A stretch of DNA of 64,000 nucleotides from Streptomyces sp. NRRL S-455 (GCF_000717875.1 NZ_JOCT01000028.1:34388-98387), one strand, 5' to 3'; shown: positions 28,919 through 37,066, counted from the stretch's first letter. Notes: generated from the letters alone by a model not told the origin. Numbers and translations: made by a program.

Positions 28919-29140
28919 TCAGTTGGCCCACGGCGGCGTGATGCGGGTGCCGTCGGCCAGTCGTGCCTCCAGGCCGACGGAGGTGGTGACCCAGGAGTAC
29001 GCGGTCCGTTCGATCGGATTCTCGACGGCCAGGGTGGCACCGGCGTTGATGATCACGGTGTCACCGGCCGTGATCCGGTCGGTGCGGCCGTCGAGGGTGA
29101 TCAGCGGTTCGCCGTCGAGCAGGTGGAAGATCTCCTCCCG
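28919..29140 (-). pseudogene. C-terminal remnant of a cupin-domain protein
   Basis: Reading the minus strand from about 29140 gives an open frame without a start codon. It encodes EEIFHLLDGEPLITLDG... and ends ...GTRITPPWAN at the stop 28919-28921. This is the second half of a small cupin domain (beta-strand/GD-turn pattern TAGDTVIINAGA). The N-terminal half is missing. The sequence runs directly into a start-less MarR gene on the other strand, so a deletion between two divergent genes is the likely cause. Confidence 0.7.
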
Positions 29141-29142
29141 CC

Positions 29143-29556
29143 CCCCTGCTCGCCGCCGCCGGCGGGCTCACGCGGCGCATCAACGAGGGCGTGGACGCCC
29201 GTGGCTTCGAGGGGATGCGGCCCGCGCACGGGTTCGCCTTCGCCCGGCTCGCTCCGGACGGCGCGACGGTCACCGGGCTCGCCGCCCATCTCGGGGTGAC
29301 CGAGCAGGCGGCCAGCCGGTTCGTCGATGAGATGGTCCGCAAGGGGTATGCCGAGCGGCGGCCGCACCCCGAGGACCCCCGGGCGCGGCTGGTCGTGCTG
29401 ACCGAGCGCGCGTGGGCCTGTACGCGGGCGGCCGAGGACGCGGCCGCGGGTGCCGTGCGGGAGTGGGGCGAGGTGCTGGGGGAGGGTGAAATGCGAGTGC
29501 TACTGGAGCAGGTGCTGCGGATCACGCCTCGGGGGCCGGTGCGGCCCGCCTGGTGA
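29143..29556 (+). pseudogene. MarR-family regulator lacking its native start
   Basis: Winged-helix MarR features are clear: HGFAFARLAPDGATVTGLAAHLGVTEQAASRFVDEMVRKGYAERRPHPEDPRARLVVLTERA. In-frame coding extends back to about 29143 (LLAAAGGLTRRINEGV), but an in-frame stop at 29098 with no start codon in between leaves only the GTG at 29191. That GTG would remove most of the first dimerisation helix. The junction with the reversed cupin fragment lies near 29140. It may still make a short 121-residue product, but the original 5' end and promoter are gone. Confidence 0.65.
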
Positions 29557-29568
29557 GAGGGCGTCGGG

Positions 29569-29590
29569 TCAATCGTCCGTCGGCGATTGA
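29569..29590. repeat. Small inverted repeat
   Basis: TCAATCG/CGATTGA (29569-29575 and 29584-29590) could be a weak terminator for the MarR remnant or an operator upstream of the lipase. Confidence 0.35.
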
Positions 29591-29601
29591 GGCGGGAAGT
29601 T

Positions 29602-29644
29602 TTTACTGACGCGTAACTTCCCAGTTCGGCTACTCGCCCGTAAC
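29602..29644. promoter_or_regulatory. Two TTAC-N6-GTAAC palindromes upstream of the lipase
   Basis: TTTAC-TGACGC-GTAAC (29602-29617) and CTAC-TCGCCC-GTAAC (29630-29644) repeat the same spaced palindrome 27 bases apart, 85-125 bases before the lipase start. The motif is shared with the second protease promoter at 22678-22693. Confidence 0.45.
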
Positions 29645-29728
29645 TTGACGAATGAACAGCATCCTCGTGATCCGGATCACAGGGCATCGTGCCGTCGCAT
29701 CCCCCTTGACCCGCAAGGAGATCACCCG

Positions 29729-30589
29729 ATGCTGCCGTGGAAACGAGTGCTCAGACCCCTGGCCGCGCTGCTGCTGACCGCCGCGGCCGTCGCCGTCCCC
29801 GCCACGTCCGCCCAGGCCACCGGGGCCCCCGGCTCCGGCTGGAACGACTACTCCTGCAAGCCGTCCGCCGCCCACCCCCGCCCTGTCGTCCTCGTCCACG
29901 GCACCCTCGGGAACTCCGTCGACAACTGGCTGGGCCTCGCCCCCTATCTGAAGGTCCGCGGCTACTGCGTCTTCTCCCTCGACTACGGACAGCTCGAGGG
30001 TGTCCCGTTCTTCCACGGCCTCGGGCCCGTGGAGAAGTCGGCCGCACAACTGCGGGACTTCGTGGACCGGGTGCTCGCCGCCACCGGGGCCACGGAGACC
30101 GACATCGTCGGGCACTCCCAGGGCGGCATGATGCCCCGCTGGTACCTGCGGTTCCTCGGCGGAGCCGCCAGGGTGAACGCGCTCGTCGGTATCGCGCCCA
30201 GCAACCACGGCACCGATCTGAACGGCTTCACCCACCTGCTGCCGCACTTCCCGGGCGCGGCGGACCTGTTGTCGAAGAACACACCCGCCCTCGCCGACCA
30301 GGTCGCCGGATCCGACTTCCTCAAGCGGCTGAACGCGGGTGGCGACACCGTGCCCGGCGTGCGCTACACCGTCATCGCCACGCGGTACGACGAGGTGGTC
30401 ACGCCGTGGCGGAGCCAGTACCTGAACGGGCCGGACGTGCGCAACGTCCTGCTGCAGGACCTGTGCCCCGTCGACCTGTCCGAGCACGTGGCCCTCGGGC
30501 TGTTCGACCGGATCGCCTTCCACGAGGTGGCCAACGCGCTGGATCCGGGGCGGGCCACACCGACCACCTGCGCATCGGCCTTCAGCTGA
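29729..30589 (+). CDS. Secreted alpha/beta-hydrolase lipase
   Basis: This extracellular lipase of the Streptomyces EstA/class-2 lipase type hydrolyses triglycerides or esters. A signal peptide ends near residue 31 (SAQATGAPGS). The oxyanion region RPVVLVHGTLGNSVDNW is followed by the nucleophile elbow GHSQGGMMPRW (Ser near residue 128). An Asp in ATRYDEVVTP and a late His in SEHVAL complete the triad. Several Cys suggest disulfides. The ATG at 29729 has AAGGAG 8 bases upstream. The upstream in-frame start at 29645 is within the promoter. It corresponds to the SCO1735-type lipase by memory. Confidence 0.9.
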   Translation: MLPWKRVLRPLAALLLTAAAVAVPATSAQATGAPGSGWNDYSCKPSAAHPRPVVLVHGTLGNSVDNWLGLAPYLKVRGYCVFSLDYGQLEGVPFFHGLGPVEKSAAQLRDFVDRVLAATGATETDIVGHSQGGMMPRWYLRFLGGAARVNALVGIAPSNHGTDLNGFTHLLPHFPGAADLLSKNTPALADQVAGSDFLKRLNAGGDTVPGVRYTVIATRYDEVVTPWRSQYLNGPDVRNVLLQDLCPVDLSEHVALGLFDRIAFHEVANALDPGRATPTTCASAFS

Positions 30590-30626
30590 CACGTGTCGCC
30601 TGCTGGCACGTGTCAGGGAAACGTTT

Positions 30627-30663
30627 CGGGGCCTGCCCGGCCTGAGCCGCCGGACAGGCCCCG
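30627..30663. terminator. Terminator between lipase and LPMO genes
   Basis: Fourteen-bp arms with one G-U pair (30627-30640 and 30650-30663). A second inverted repeat (CTGACACGTG at 30586-30595 and CACGTGTCAG at 30607-30616) overlaps the lipase stop. Confidence 0.7.
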
Positions 30664-30683
30664 GTCATGGGGCGACGCGGAGG

Positions 30684-31691
30684 TCAGCGGCCTTGCCGGC
30701 CGTCGCTCACCGCCCTGCGCCGGGTCGAGAGGAACAGGGCCGACGCGCCGAGTGCCAGCGCCGCCGCGCCGCCCAGCGCGAGGAGCGTGGTGCTGCTGTC
30801 GCCGCCCGTCTCGGCGAGGTTCTCGGTGGCACCGGCCGCCTTGGGCAGGTCGCTGGCGGCACTCGCCGCCTTCGGCTTGTTCGGGGTGGTGTTCTCCGGG
30901 GTGTTCTCCGGGGCCGCGGCCGGCTCCGCCGACGTCCTGGCGTCGTCATCACCGTGCCCGTGGTTCTCGATCGTCGACTTGCCGGTGCCGGCCTCGATCT
31001 GCTTCCGCGTGGGAGCGGAGGCGGCCGGGGTCGGAGCCGGCGTGCCGCCTCCGGCCGCGGCACCGCCGCCGAAGGTGACGTCCGAGCAGGAGTAGAACGC
31101 CTCCGGGCTGTCCGACCGCTGCCACACCGCGTACAGCAGATGCTTGCCGGAGCGCTCGGGCAGTCTGCCGGGGAAGGTGGAGAAACCGCCCGTGGCGGCC
31201 GGGTCGGTGGCCGTCGCCACCGGCTTGCCGAGATCCAGGTCGTCCCAGGCGAGCGGTTTGGCCGGGTCGTAGCCGGGCTTGGTGATGTACACCGTGAACG
31301 TGCCCTTGTGGGGGGCTGTCACGCGGTACTTGAAGGTGTGGGCGCCGCTGCGCACGGAGGTCGCGGGCCAGTCGGCGCGGGCCAGGTCGAGGCCCTTGAA
31401 CTCCGCGTTGTTCGCGCTGCAGAGCTTGCCGTCGGGTATGAGCCGCTGGTGGCGTCCGCCCGCGTCGCCGATGCGGATGCCGTTCCAGTCGTAGAGGGCC
31501 TGCGTGCCGCCCGCCGCGACAGCGGCACCGCAGGCGGCCGACTTCGGGCTCTCGGGGCCCTCGGCGTAGCACTGCGACACCCGGCTGACCGGGTCGCCCA
31601 TCGAACCGTGCGCGGCCGCCGGCGCGGCGGTCAGGGCGAGCGGAAGGATGCCGAGGGCGGCGACGGTGACTGCCTTACGGCGTGCGGGCAT
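30684..31691 (-). CDS. Cell-wall-anchored AA10 lytic polysaccharide monooxygenase
   Basis: This is a copper monooxygenase that oxidatively cleaves chitin or cellulose. Signal peptide cleavage after AAPAAA exposes the N-terminal His of HGSMGDPVSR, the first half of the copper histidine brace. The second His is in RSGAHTFKYRV, and the domain ends near FYSCSDVTF (about residue 205). A long Pro/Ala/Thr linker leads to LAETGG, a hydrophobic helix and a basic tail (STRRRAVSDGRQGR). This is a class E sortase signal (LAXTG), so the enzyme is probably covalently attached to the peptidoglycan. It is convergent with the secreted lipase. Confidence 0.87.
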   Translation of the reverse strand: MPARRKAVTVAALGILPLALTAAPAAAHGSMGDPVSRVSQCYAEGPESPKSAACGAAVAAGGTQALYDWNGIRIGDAGGRHQRLIPDGKLCSANNAEFKGLDLARADWPATSVRSGAHTFKYRVTAPHKGTFTVYITKPGYDPAKPLAWDDLDLGKPVATATDPAATGGFSTFPGRLPERSGKHLLYAVWQRSDSPEAFYSCSDVTFGGGAAAGGGTPAPTPAASAPTRKQIEAGTGKSTIENHGHGDDDARTSAEPAAAPENTPENTTPNKPKAASAASDLPKAAGATENLAETGGDSSTTLLALGGAAALALGASALFLSTRRRAVSDGRQGR

Positions 31692-31923
31692 GCGGGAACT
31701 CCTCGAAACGGTGCGTGGGACAGGGCCGGGCCCGAGTGGGCCGGATCCCGTGGGGTGATCCGAAGCTAGCCCCAGAGAACCGTGAAATCGCCTGCTGGAG
31801 GCGGGTGATGGAGATCCTTATGGCCGCGTTAAGGGAGCGCTCAGACTGGCATCAGGTGACGAACGCGGTGACGTGGGAGAAGCGGCTGCTCCGACGCGTG
31901 CGTCTCATGACCGGCACCCGGAC

Positions 31924-32058
31924 TCAGGCGTCCGGCCACCACGTGCGTGCGATGTCCTTGCGGATCTCCGGGCGCCCGGCGGGGCGCTCGTCGACCTCCT
32001 CGCGGACCCGGCGGACGTCCGGCTTCTTCAGGGGCTTCTGCACGGTCACACGGCGCAT
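31924..32058 (-). CDS. Small basic protein, 44 aa
   Basis: This short gene starts at the ATG at 32058, preceded by a strong AAGGAGG site five bases upstream, and ends at TGA 31924-31926. The product is highly charged (MRRVTVQKPLKKPDVRRVRE, then EVDERPAGRP..., ending WWPDA). It has no signal peptide or membrane segment. High third-position GC and the strong ribosome site support it as real. It is divergent from the methyltransferase at 32197. I do not recognise a family. Confidence 0.6.
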   Translation of the reverse strand: MRRVTVQKPLKKPDVRRVREEVDERPAGRPEIRKDIARTWWPDA

Positions 32059-32196
32059 GGCTGCCTCCTTAGGGGCTACCGGGTTCCGCGTTATCACGGA
32101 GGTAGACCTTTCGGGGGAGAGTTCCTCATCGCTCCCGGTCTGTCTGTGGCGGCAGTCACGAATCGAGTGTCAGTGGCGGGTGTCACTCTTGGGGCC

Positions 32197-32868
32197 ATGA
32201 CGCACGACAACGACGCTGTGAACTCGGCGAACGCCGGCGCCGACGTGGACTGGGACGCGCGGGCCGCCGACTTCGACGAGGAACCGGACCACGGGCTGCG
32301 CGACCCCCAGGTACGCCGCGCCTGGGCCGCGCGGCTGCGCGGCTGGCTGCCCGGGCGCGCGGGCGATGTCCTCGATCTCGGCTGTGGCACCGGCAGCCTG
32401 TCGCTTCTCGCGTCCGAGCAGGGACACCGGGTGACGGGCGTGGACCGCTCCCCGGCGATGGTGGCACTCGCCCGGGAGAAACTGGCCGGGCGTGACGCGG
32501 TGTTCCTGGTCGGTGACGCGGCGGCGCCGCCCGTGGGTGAGCGGCGTTTCGACGCCGTGCTCGTACGCCACGTCCTGTGGGCCCTGCCCGACCCCGGGCG
32601 CGCCCTGCGGCACTGGACCGGGCTGCTGCGGCCGGGAGGACGGCTCGTGCTGGTGGAGGGCGTGTGGGGGACGGTCGAGCCGGTCGGCATCGGGGCGGAG
32701 CGGCTCACCGGCCTGCTCGCCCCGATCGCCGCCCGGGTGCGGATGGAGCGGCTCTCGGACGATCCGCTGCTGTGGGGCAGGGAGGTGACCGACGAGCGGT
32801 ACGCGGTGGTCGCGGTGAGCGGGGCCTCAGGCCAGCAGGGCGGTGAAGTCGCCGCGGCGGGCCAGTGA
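32197..32868 (+). CDS. Class I SAM-dependent methyltransferase
   Basis: This Rossmann-fold methyltransferase (223 residues) has motif I VLDLGCGTGSLSLLASEQG near residue 52, the acidic motif II TGVDRSPAMVALAR, and motif post-I FLVGDAAAPPVGERRFDAVLVRHVLW. It belongs to the UbiE/Methyltransf_11-like group. The acceptor substrate is unknown. The ATG at 32197 has a short GGGG site. Its last 42 bases overlap the 3' end of the convergent DUF402 gene. It is divergent from the 44-residue protein gene. Confidence 0.82.
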   Translation: MTHDNDAVNSANAGADVDWDARAADFDEEPDHGLRDPQVRRAWAARLRGWLPGRAGDVLDLGCGTGSLSLLASEQGHRVTGVDRSPAMVALAREKLAGRDAVFLVGDAAAPPVGERRFDAVLVRHVLWALPDPGRALRHWTGLLRPGGRLVLVEGVWGTVEPVGIGAERLTGLLAPIAARVRMERLSDDPLLWGREVTDERYAVVAVSGASGQQGGEVAAAGQ

Positions 32869-33363
32869 CTCCAGCTCGTCGAGCGCGGACCGTGCGGCTG
32901 CCGCCGCCCCGGGGTCCGTTTCGCCGAGGCCGCTCTCGGCGAACTCGTCCTCGTCCAGGCGGCGTATGTCGCTGCCGTCCGCTGAGCACCACAGATCCAG
33001 GTCGAGATCCTCCACGACCAGTTCCTGGGCCATGGGGGTCCCCCCGCGCGAGCGGGTTAGAGCGTGGGGGAAGGCGGCCGGGCGGGTGACGTCGCAGTAC
33101 CAGCCCTTCAGCGCGCCCGTGGCGGAGCGGACCTCTTTGATCGCGTACCAGCGGTCGCGCCAGTAGTACTCCGTGAAGACGTCCCCCGGCTCGAAGCGGA
33201 CGAAGCCGAAGTCGCGGATCCCGGAGCCGGCCCACGGGGCGCGGACGGCGAGCCGGATGCCGTCGTCCGCCAGGAGCTCTCCGGTGTAGCGGATCTTCGT
33301 ACGGCCCGCCTTGACGAGCACGACGTCCACCCGTGCGGGCCGGTCAGGGGAGTTCGCGGACAT
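32827..33363 (-). CDS. DUF402 (FomD-like) domain protein
   Basis: This is a small soluble protein of the DUF402 family, characterised members of which hydrolyse nucleoside diphosphates or cytidylyl intermediates using divalent metals (FomD). Characteristic blocks are GELLADDGIRLAVRAPW, FGFVRFEPGDVFTEYYWRDRWYAI, KGWYCDVTRP, EDLDLDLWCSADG and RLDEDEFAESGL; the acidic residues would bind metal. The substrate is unknown. Its start overlaps the end of the double GNAT gene by 20 bases on the same strand, so the two are co-transcribed and translationally coupled. Confidence 0.8.
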   Translation of the reverse strand: MSANSPDRPARVDVVLVKAGRTKIRYTGELLADDGIRLAVRAPWAGSGIRDFGFVRFEPGDVFTEYYWRDRWYAIKEVRSATGALKGWYCDVTRPAAFPHALTRSRGGTPMAQELVVEDLDLDLWCSADGSDIRRLDEDEFAESGLGETDPGAAAAARSALDELESLARRGDFTALLA

Positions 33364-34273
33364 GGCGCACTTCCTTCGCGCAGATCTCGTAGCCGAGCCA
33401 CTTGTTGACGGCGATCATCGGTTCGTTGCCGGTGTCGTTTCCGGTGAACGCCTCCGTGTACCCCGCGGCGCGGGCCCGGTGGAGGGAGTCGTTCTTGGCG
33501 AGCTTGGCCAGGCCCCGGCCGCGGAATTCCCGGGCGGTGCCCGTCATGGCGGTGGCGTAGCGGCTGCCGCCGTCGGTGTACGCCACGCTGAAGGCGGCGG
33601 GCCGGCCGTCGACGACGGCGACCGTGGTCAGGCCGCGGTTCAGGAGCGGGTGCTTCCAGGTCTCATCGAGCCAGGCCTCGTAGTCCGTGAACTCGACCTC
33701 GATGTCGCTCGGTTCGTCCGACGACGTCACCGCGTCCAGTTCGAACATCGGGCGCGGGTCGTCCGCGTAGTCGGCGGCCGTGCGCAGTTCGACGCCCGGC
33801 GGCGGGTCCTGGCGGGGCGGCAGCGTGCCGGCCGCCAGGTCCAGGCGCAGGAAGTAGGCGGAACGGCCGGCCCTGAAGCCCCTCCGCTCGGCGAAGGCGA
33901 GGTTGTCCGGCTCGTCCAGCACCCACGCGAACAGCTTCCTGACGCCCAGTGCGTACAGGCACTCCTCGGCCGTGCGCAGCAGGAGCGAACCGGCGCCACG
34001 GCTTCTGCGGTCCGGGCGTACGTAGATGTTGGCGCGGCCCTGGCCGGGTTCCGGGCTGTCGTGGGCGACGCTGACCTGGGCCGTGCCGATGATCTCGCCG
34101 TCCTCCTCGGCGACGAGCTGCCGGAAGTGGGCGTCCGGGTGGGTGTGGGTCAGGGTGTGCACCACGGCCTCGGGGGTGGACAGCATGTAGGGGAGGGCGA
34201 GGCGGCGGGTGTGTGAGAAGCCCTCGGCGTCGGCTCGGACGTCGGGTCGAAGGTCGCGCACGATCACGGTCAT
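33344..34273 (-). CDS. Tandem-domain GNAT acetyltransferase
   Basis: This is an acetyl-CoA-dependent N-acetyltransferase with two GNAT folds. The N-terminal domain (about residues 1-150) has RSRGAGSLLLRTAEE as the acetyl-CoA loop. The C-terminal domain (about 160-309) has FRGRGLAKLAKNDSLHRARAAGY and ends NKWLGYEICAKE, resembling mycothiol-synthase-like double GNATs and antibiotic acetyltransferases. The ATG at 34273 begins TVIVRDLRPD; longer frames upstream are not supported. The acceptor is unknown. It is divergent from a YtrA-type GntR regulator 71 bp away, which may control it. Confidence 0.8.
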   Translation of the reverse strand: MTVIVRDLRPDVRADAEGFSHTRRLALPYMLSTPEAVVHTLTHTHPDAHFRQLVAEEDGEIIGTAQVSVAHDSPEPGQGRANIYVRPDRRSRGAGSLLLRTAEECLYALGVRKLFAWVLDEPDNLAFAERRGFRAGRSAYFLRLDLAAGTLPPRQDPPPGVELRTAADYADDPRPMFELDAVTSSDEPSDIEVEFTDYEAWLDETWKHPLLNRGLTTVAVVDGRPAAFSVAYTDGGSRYATAMTGTAREFRGRGLAKLAKNDSLHRARAAGYTEAFTGNDTGNEPMIAVNKWLGYEICAKEVRHVRELP

Positions 34274-34344
34274 GGAGGCGCACGCTACGCGGGGGCGTGC
34301 CCGGCATGCCTCCCATTTTCCGTGAGGTACGGGACAATCGGCCT

Positions 34345-34713
34345 GTGACCTTGAAGATCGACATCGACGACAGTGCTCCGCCGTACGAGCAGGTGCGGGC
34401 ACGGATCTCCGAGCAGGCGCGGTCGGGGGAGCTGCCGGTGGGGTACCGGCTGCCGACCGTGCGGGGGCTGGCCGAGTCGCTGGGACTCGCCGCGAACACC
34501 GTCGCCAAGGCGTACCGGGCGCTGGAGGCGGACGGGGTGATCGAGACGCGGGGGCGTCACGGCACGTTCGTGGCTGCCGCCGGCTCGGCGGCGGATCGTG
34601 AACTGGCCCTTGCCGCGCAGGCGTACGTGGAGCGGGCCCGGCGGCTGGGACTCACGGAGGACGACGCGCTGGCGGCGGTCCGGGATGCCCTGCGAGCGGC
34701 TTACGGGGAGTAG
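34345..34713 (+). CDS. YtrA-subfamily GntR transcriptional regulator
   Basis: This short GntR protein (122 residues) has an N-terminal winged helix: APPYEQVRARISEQARSGELPVGYRLPTVRGLAESLGLAANTVAKAYRALEADG, then RHGTFV. A short C-terminal dimerisation helix pair (ALAAQAYVERARRLGLTEDDALAAVRDAL) replaces a ligand domain. This is typical of YtrA regulators. The GTG at 34345 lies 7 bases after a GACAAT box, so the transcript may be leaderless. The divergent GNAT gene is a candidate target; most YtrA regulators sit beside ABC transporters, which is not the case here. Confidence 0.85.
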   Translation: MTLKIDIDDSAPPYEQVRARISEQARSGELPVGYRLPTVRGLAESLGLAANTVAKAYRALEADGVIETRGRHGTFVAAAGSAADRELALAAQAYVERARRLGLTEDDALAAVRDALRAAYGE

Positions 34714-34734
34714 GGCGACCGAGCGCCGGCCGCG

Positions 34735-35136
34735 TCACGCGACGGCGATCCCCTCCAGTTCGACCATCAGGGTGGGGATCGCCAGCCGTGTCACCCCCAG
34801 CAAGGTGGTGGTCGGGGCCACCCGGGAGGCGGCCAACCGCGCCGCCAGCGCGCCGTAGTGCTGGAAGAGCAGATCCACGTCGGTCGTGTAGACGTTGAGC
34901 CGGACCAGGTTGGCCACCGACATGCCGGCCTCGCCGAGCACGGCCTCCAGGTTGTCGATGCTCAGCTTCAACTGAGCCGCCATGTCACCGTCATGCTGGG
35001 GCTTGCCGTCGCCGCTCATCGCGGTCTGCCCCGAGATGTACAGGGTCCGGGTGTGCCCGGAGACGACCTCGCCCTGGTTGAATCCCATGTCCGCCGACCA
35101 CGTCACCGGGTTGACCGCTGTTCGTTCCATCGCCAT
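34735..35136 (-). CDS. RidA/YjgF-family protein
   Basis: RidA-type enamine/imine deaminases protect PLP enzymes from reactive 2-aminoacrylate. Other subgroups have catabolic roles. Typical segments are TLYISGQTAMSGDGKPQHDGDMAAQLKLSIDNLEAVL, MSVANLVRLNVYTTDVDLL, and the C-terminal MVELEGIAVA. The conserved Arg of the archetype is not evident, so it may belong to an Rid2-7 subgroup. The ATG at 35136 follows GGAG. It is divergent from a WYL regulator 123 bp away, probably its regulator. Confidence 0.82.
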   Translation of the reverse strand: MAMERTAVNPVTWSADMGFNQGEVVSGHTRTLYISGQTAMSGDGKPQHDGDMAAQLKLSIDNLEAVLGEAGMSVANLVRLNVYTTDVDLLFQHYGALAARLAASRVAPTTTLLGVTRLAIPTLMVELEGIAVA

Positions 35137-35259
35137 GTCAGCTCCATTCGAGTCATGGGGTACGGACGTCCACCGGCTCGGCAGCCGGCTCGCCGTCGTG
35201 GGAAGAGCCTCGCAATGAATCACGACATCCTTGGTCATGTATTCCGATAGCCTTTTCGT

Positions 35260-36234
35260 ATGCGCGCCGATCGGTTGGTCTCGCTGGTGCTGCTGCTGCG
35301 TCAGCGCGGTCGGCTGACCGCGGACACGCTCGCCCGTGAGCTGGAGGTGTCCACCCGCACCGTGCTGCGCGACATCGAGGCGCTGTCCGCGGCCGGCGTC
35401 CCGGTCTACGCCGAACGCGGGCGGCACGGCGGTTTCGCCTTGTCGCCCGGTTTCCGGACCGACCTCACCGGACTGAACCACGACGAGGCCCTTGCCCTGC
35501 TGACCGCCGGATCGCGGCGCGGCGCGCAGGCGTTCGGCCTCGGCTCGGAGCTCGCCGCGGCCATGCGGAAGGTGGTCGACGCGCTGCCCGAAAGCCACCG
35601 CGCCAACGCGAGCGACGCGGCCCGGCGATTCCTCGTCGACCCGGAGACCGACCTGCTCGCACGCCGACTGGTCACCGAGGAGGTGCCCGGCACCACGATG
35701 ACCGAGGTCCGGCGCGCGGTGCTCGCCGGACACAAGCTGCGCATCCACTACGCGGCCACGGGCCGGACACCACGGTGGCGCACGGTGGACCCGATCGGCC
35801 TGGTCACCGTCCGCGACCAGGGCTACCTGCTGGCCACGCGGTCCGGTGAGGACCGCACCTACCGGCTGTCGCGGGTCCTGGCCGCCGAGGAACTCACCGA
35901 ACCGGCACAGCGGCCGGACCGGGTCGATCTGGACCGGATCTGGCGGCAACGCTCCGCGCGTTTCCTCTCCGGCGGCGACCACATCACCGCGCTGGTACGG
36001 GTGAGTCCGGCACGCCGTGAGGATCTGCTGGGCACCGCGCTGGCCGTCCGCGCCGAAGAACCCGACGCAGACGGCTGGCTGCGGCTGGAGGTGACCTTCC
36101 AGGACGCACGACACGCCGAATGGGCGCTGTGGCAGCTCGCCACGGACGGGGAAGCCCTGGCCCCGCAGTCGTTGCGCACCTCCCTGCGCGACCGCGCCGC
36201 CGCGATCGCTGACCGTTACACCGACCCGCCCTGA
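35260..36234 (+). CDS. WYL-domain transcriptional regulator
   Basis: This DeoR/HTH_11-type regulator carries helix-turn-helix residues TADTLARELEVSTRTVLRDIEAL (about 20-45), a wing with GRHGGFAL, and a WYL domain (about 140-220; LRIHYAATGRTPRWRTVDPIGLVTVRDQGYLLATR) followed by a WCX extension. It is transcribed divergently from the RidA gene; the 123-bp shared region is locally AT-rich (CATGTATTCCGATAGCC). Repression of ridA and itself is a reasonable inference. The ligand is unknown. Confidence 0.85.
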   Translation: MRADRLVSLVLLLRQRGRLTADTLARELEVSTRTVLRDIEALSAAGVPVYAERGRHGGFALSPGFRTDLTGLNHDEALALLTAGSRRGAQAFGLGSELAAAMRKVVDALPESHRANASDAARRFLVDPETDLLARRLVTEEVPGTTMTEVRRAVLAGHKLRIHYAATGRTPRWRTVDPIGLVTVRDQGYLLATRSGEDRTYRLSRVLAAEELTEPAQRPDRVDLDRIWRQRSARFLSGGDHITALVRVSPARREDLLGTALAVRAEEPDADGWLRLEVTFQDARHAEWALWQLATDGEALAPQSLRTSLRDRAAAIADRYTDPP

Positions 36235-36262
36235 GAGATACCGCCGGCCACGGTCCGCCGCG

Positions 36263-37033
36263 TCAGGTGCGGGCGAGGTGCTCCGGCGTGCGGGTGATGT
36301 CCAGGCCCGCTGACCTCCCCGCCCTCGCGAACGTCATCGCGTCCGCCACCGCCGCACCGCCCGGGTCGTTGTTGAAGTACGCGTAGACGTCCTCGCCGCC
36401 GGGCCACGTCGTGGCGATGCGGTCGAGCCAGGTGGCGAGGGAGCGGCGGCCGTAGCGCGGCCAGGGCCGAGCGCGGCCCTGGTGGAAGCGGACGTACCCC
36501 CAGTCGGTGGTGCGCCACAGCGGCGTCGCGGGGCGGGCCAGGACGTCGGCCCAGCACAGGGCCGCGCGGCGGGACTCCAGGACCGCCCGGACCTCCGGCG
36601 TCCACCAGGACTCGTGGCGGGGCTCGACCGCCACCCGGGTCGAGGCGGGGAAGCAGGCCAGGCAGGCGTCCAGGAGGCCCGGGTCGGCGCGCAGGTTGGG
36701 CGGGAGCTGGAGCAGGACCGGTCCGAGGCGGTCGCCGAGGCCCGCCGCGTGGCTCATCAGGCGGTGTACCGGCTCCTCGGGGTCCTTGAGCCGCTTGATG
36801 TGGGTCAGATAGCGGCTCGCCTTGACCGCGACGACGAAGTCCGCCGGTACCCGGCCGCGCCAGTCCGCGAACGTCTCCCGGGCCGGCAGCCGGTAGAAGG
36901 CGTTGTTGATCTCGACGGTGGCGAAGTGCCCCGCGTATTCCTCCAGCCAGAGCCGCATCGGCAGCCCGGACGGGTACAGGACGTCCCGCCAGTCCTTGTA
37001 CTGCCATCCGGACGTGCCGACGAACAGGGTCAT
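36263..37033 (-). CDS. DUF72 (YecE-type) protein
   Basis: This is a TIM-barrel DUF72 protein of unknown biochemical function, related by fold to sugar-phosphate isomerases and endonucleases. Diagnostic segments are FVGTSGWQYKDWRDVLYP at the N-terminus, EINNAFYRLPARETFADWRGRVPADFVVAVKASRYLTHIKRL, and LLQLPPNLRAD, with DVYAYFNNDPGGAAVADA near the end. The 256-residue length fits. It lies 33 bp downstream of the AAA ATPase gene on the same strand, so co-transcription is likely. Confidence 0.85.
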   Translation of the reverse strand: MTLFVGTSGWQYKDWRDVLYPSGLPMRLWLEEYAGHFATVEINNAFYRLPARETFADWRGRVPADFVVAVKASRYLTHIKRLKDPEEPVHRLMSHAAGLGDRLGPVLLQLPPNLRADPGLLDACLACFPASTRVAVEPRHESWWTPEVRAVLESRRAALCWADVLARPATPLWRTTDWGYVRFHQGRARPWPRYGRRSLATWLDRIATTWPGGEDVYAYFNNDPGGAAVADAMTFARAGRSAGLDITRTPEHLART

Positions 37034-37066
37034 AAGCCCATGAAAACACCGGCGGCCGGCGAGAAC

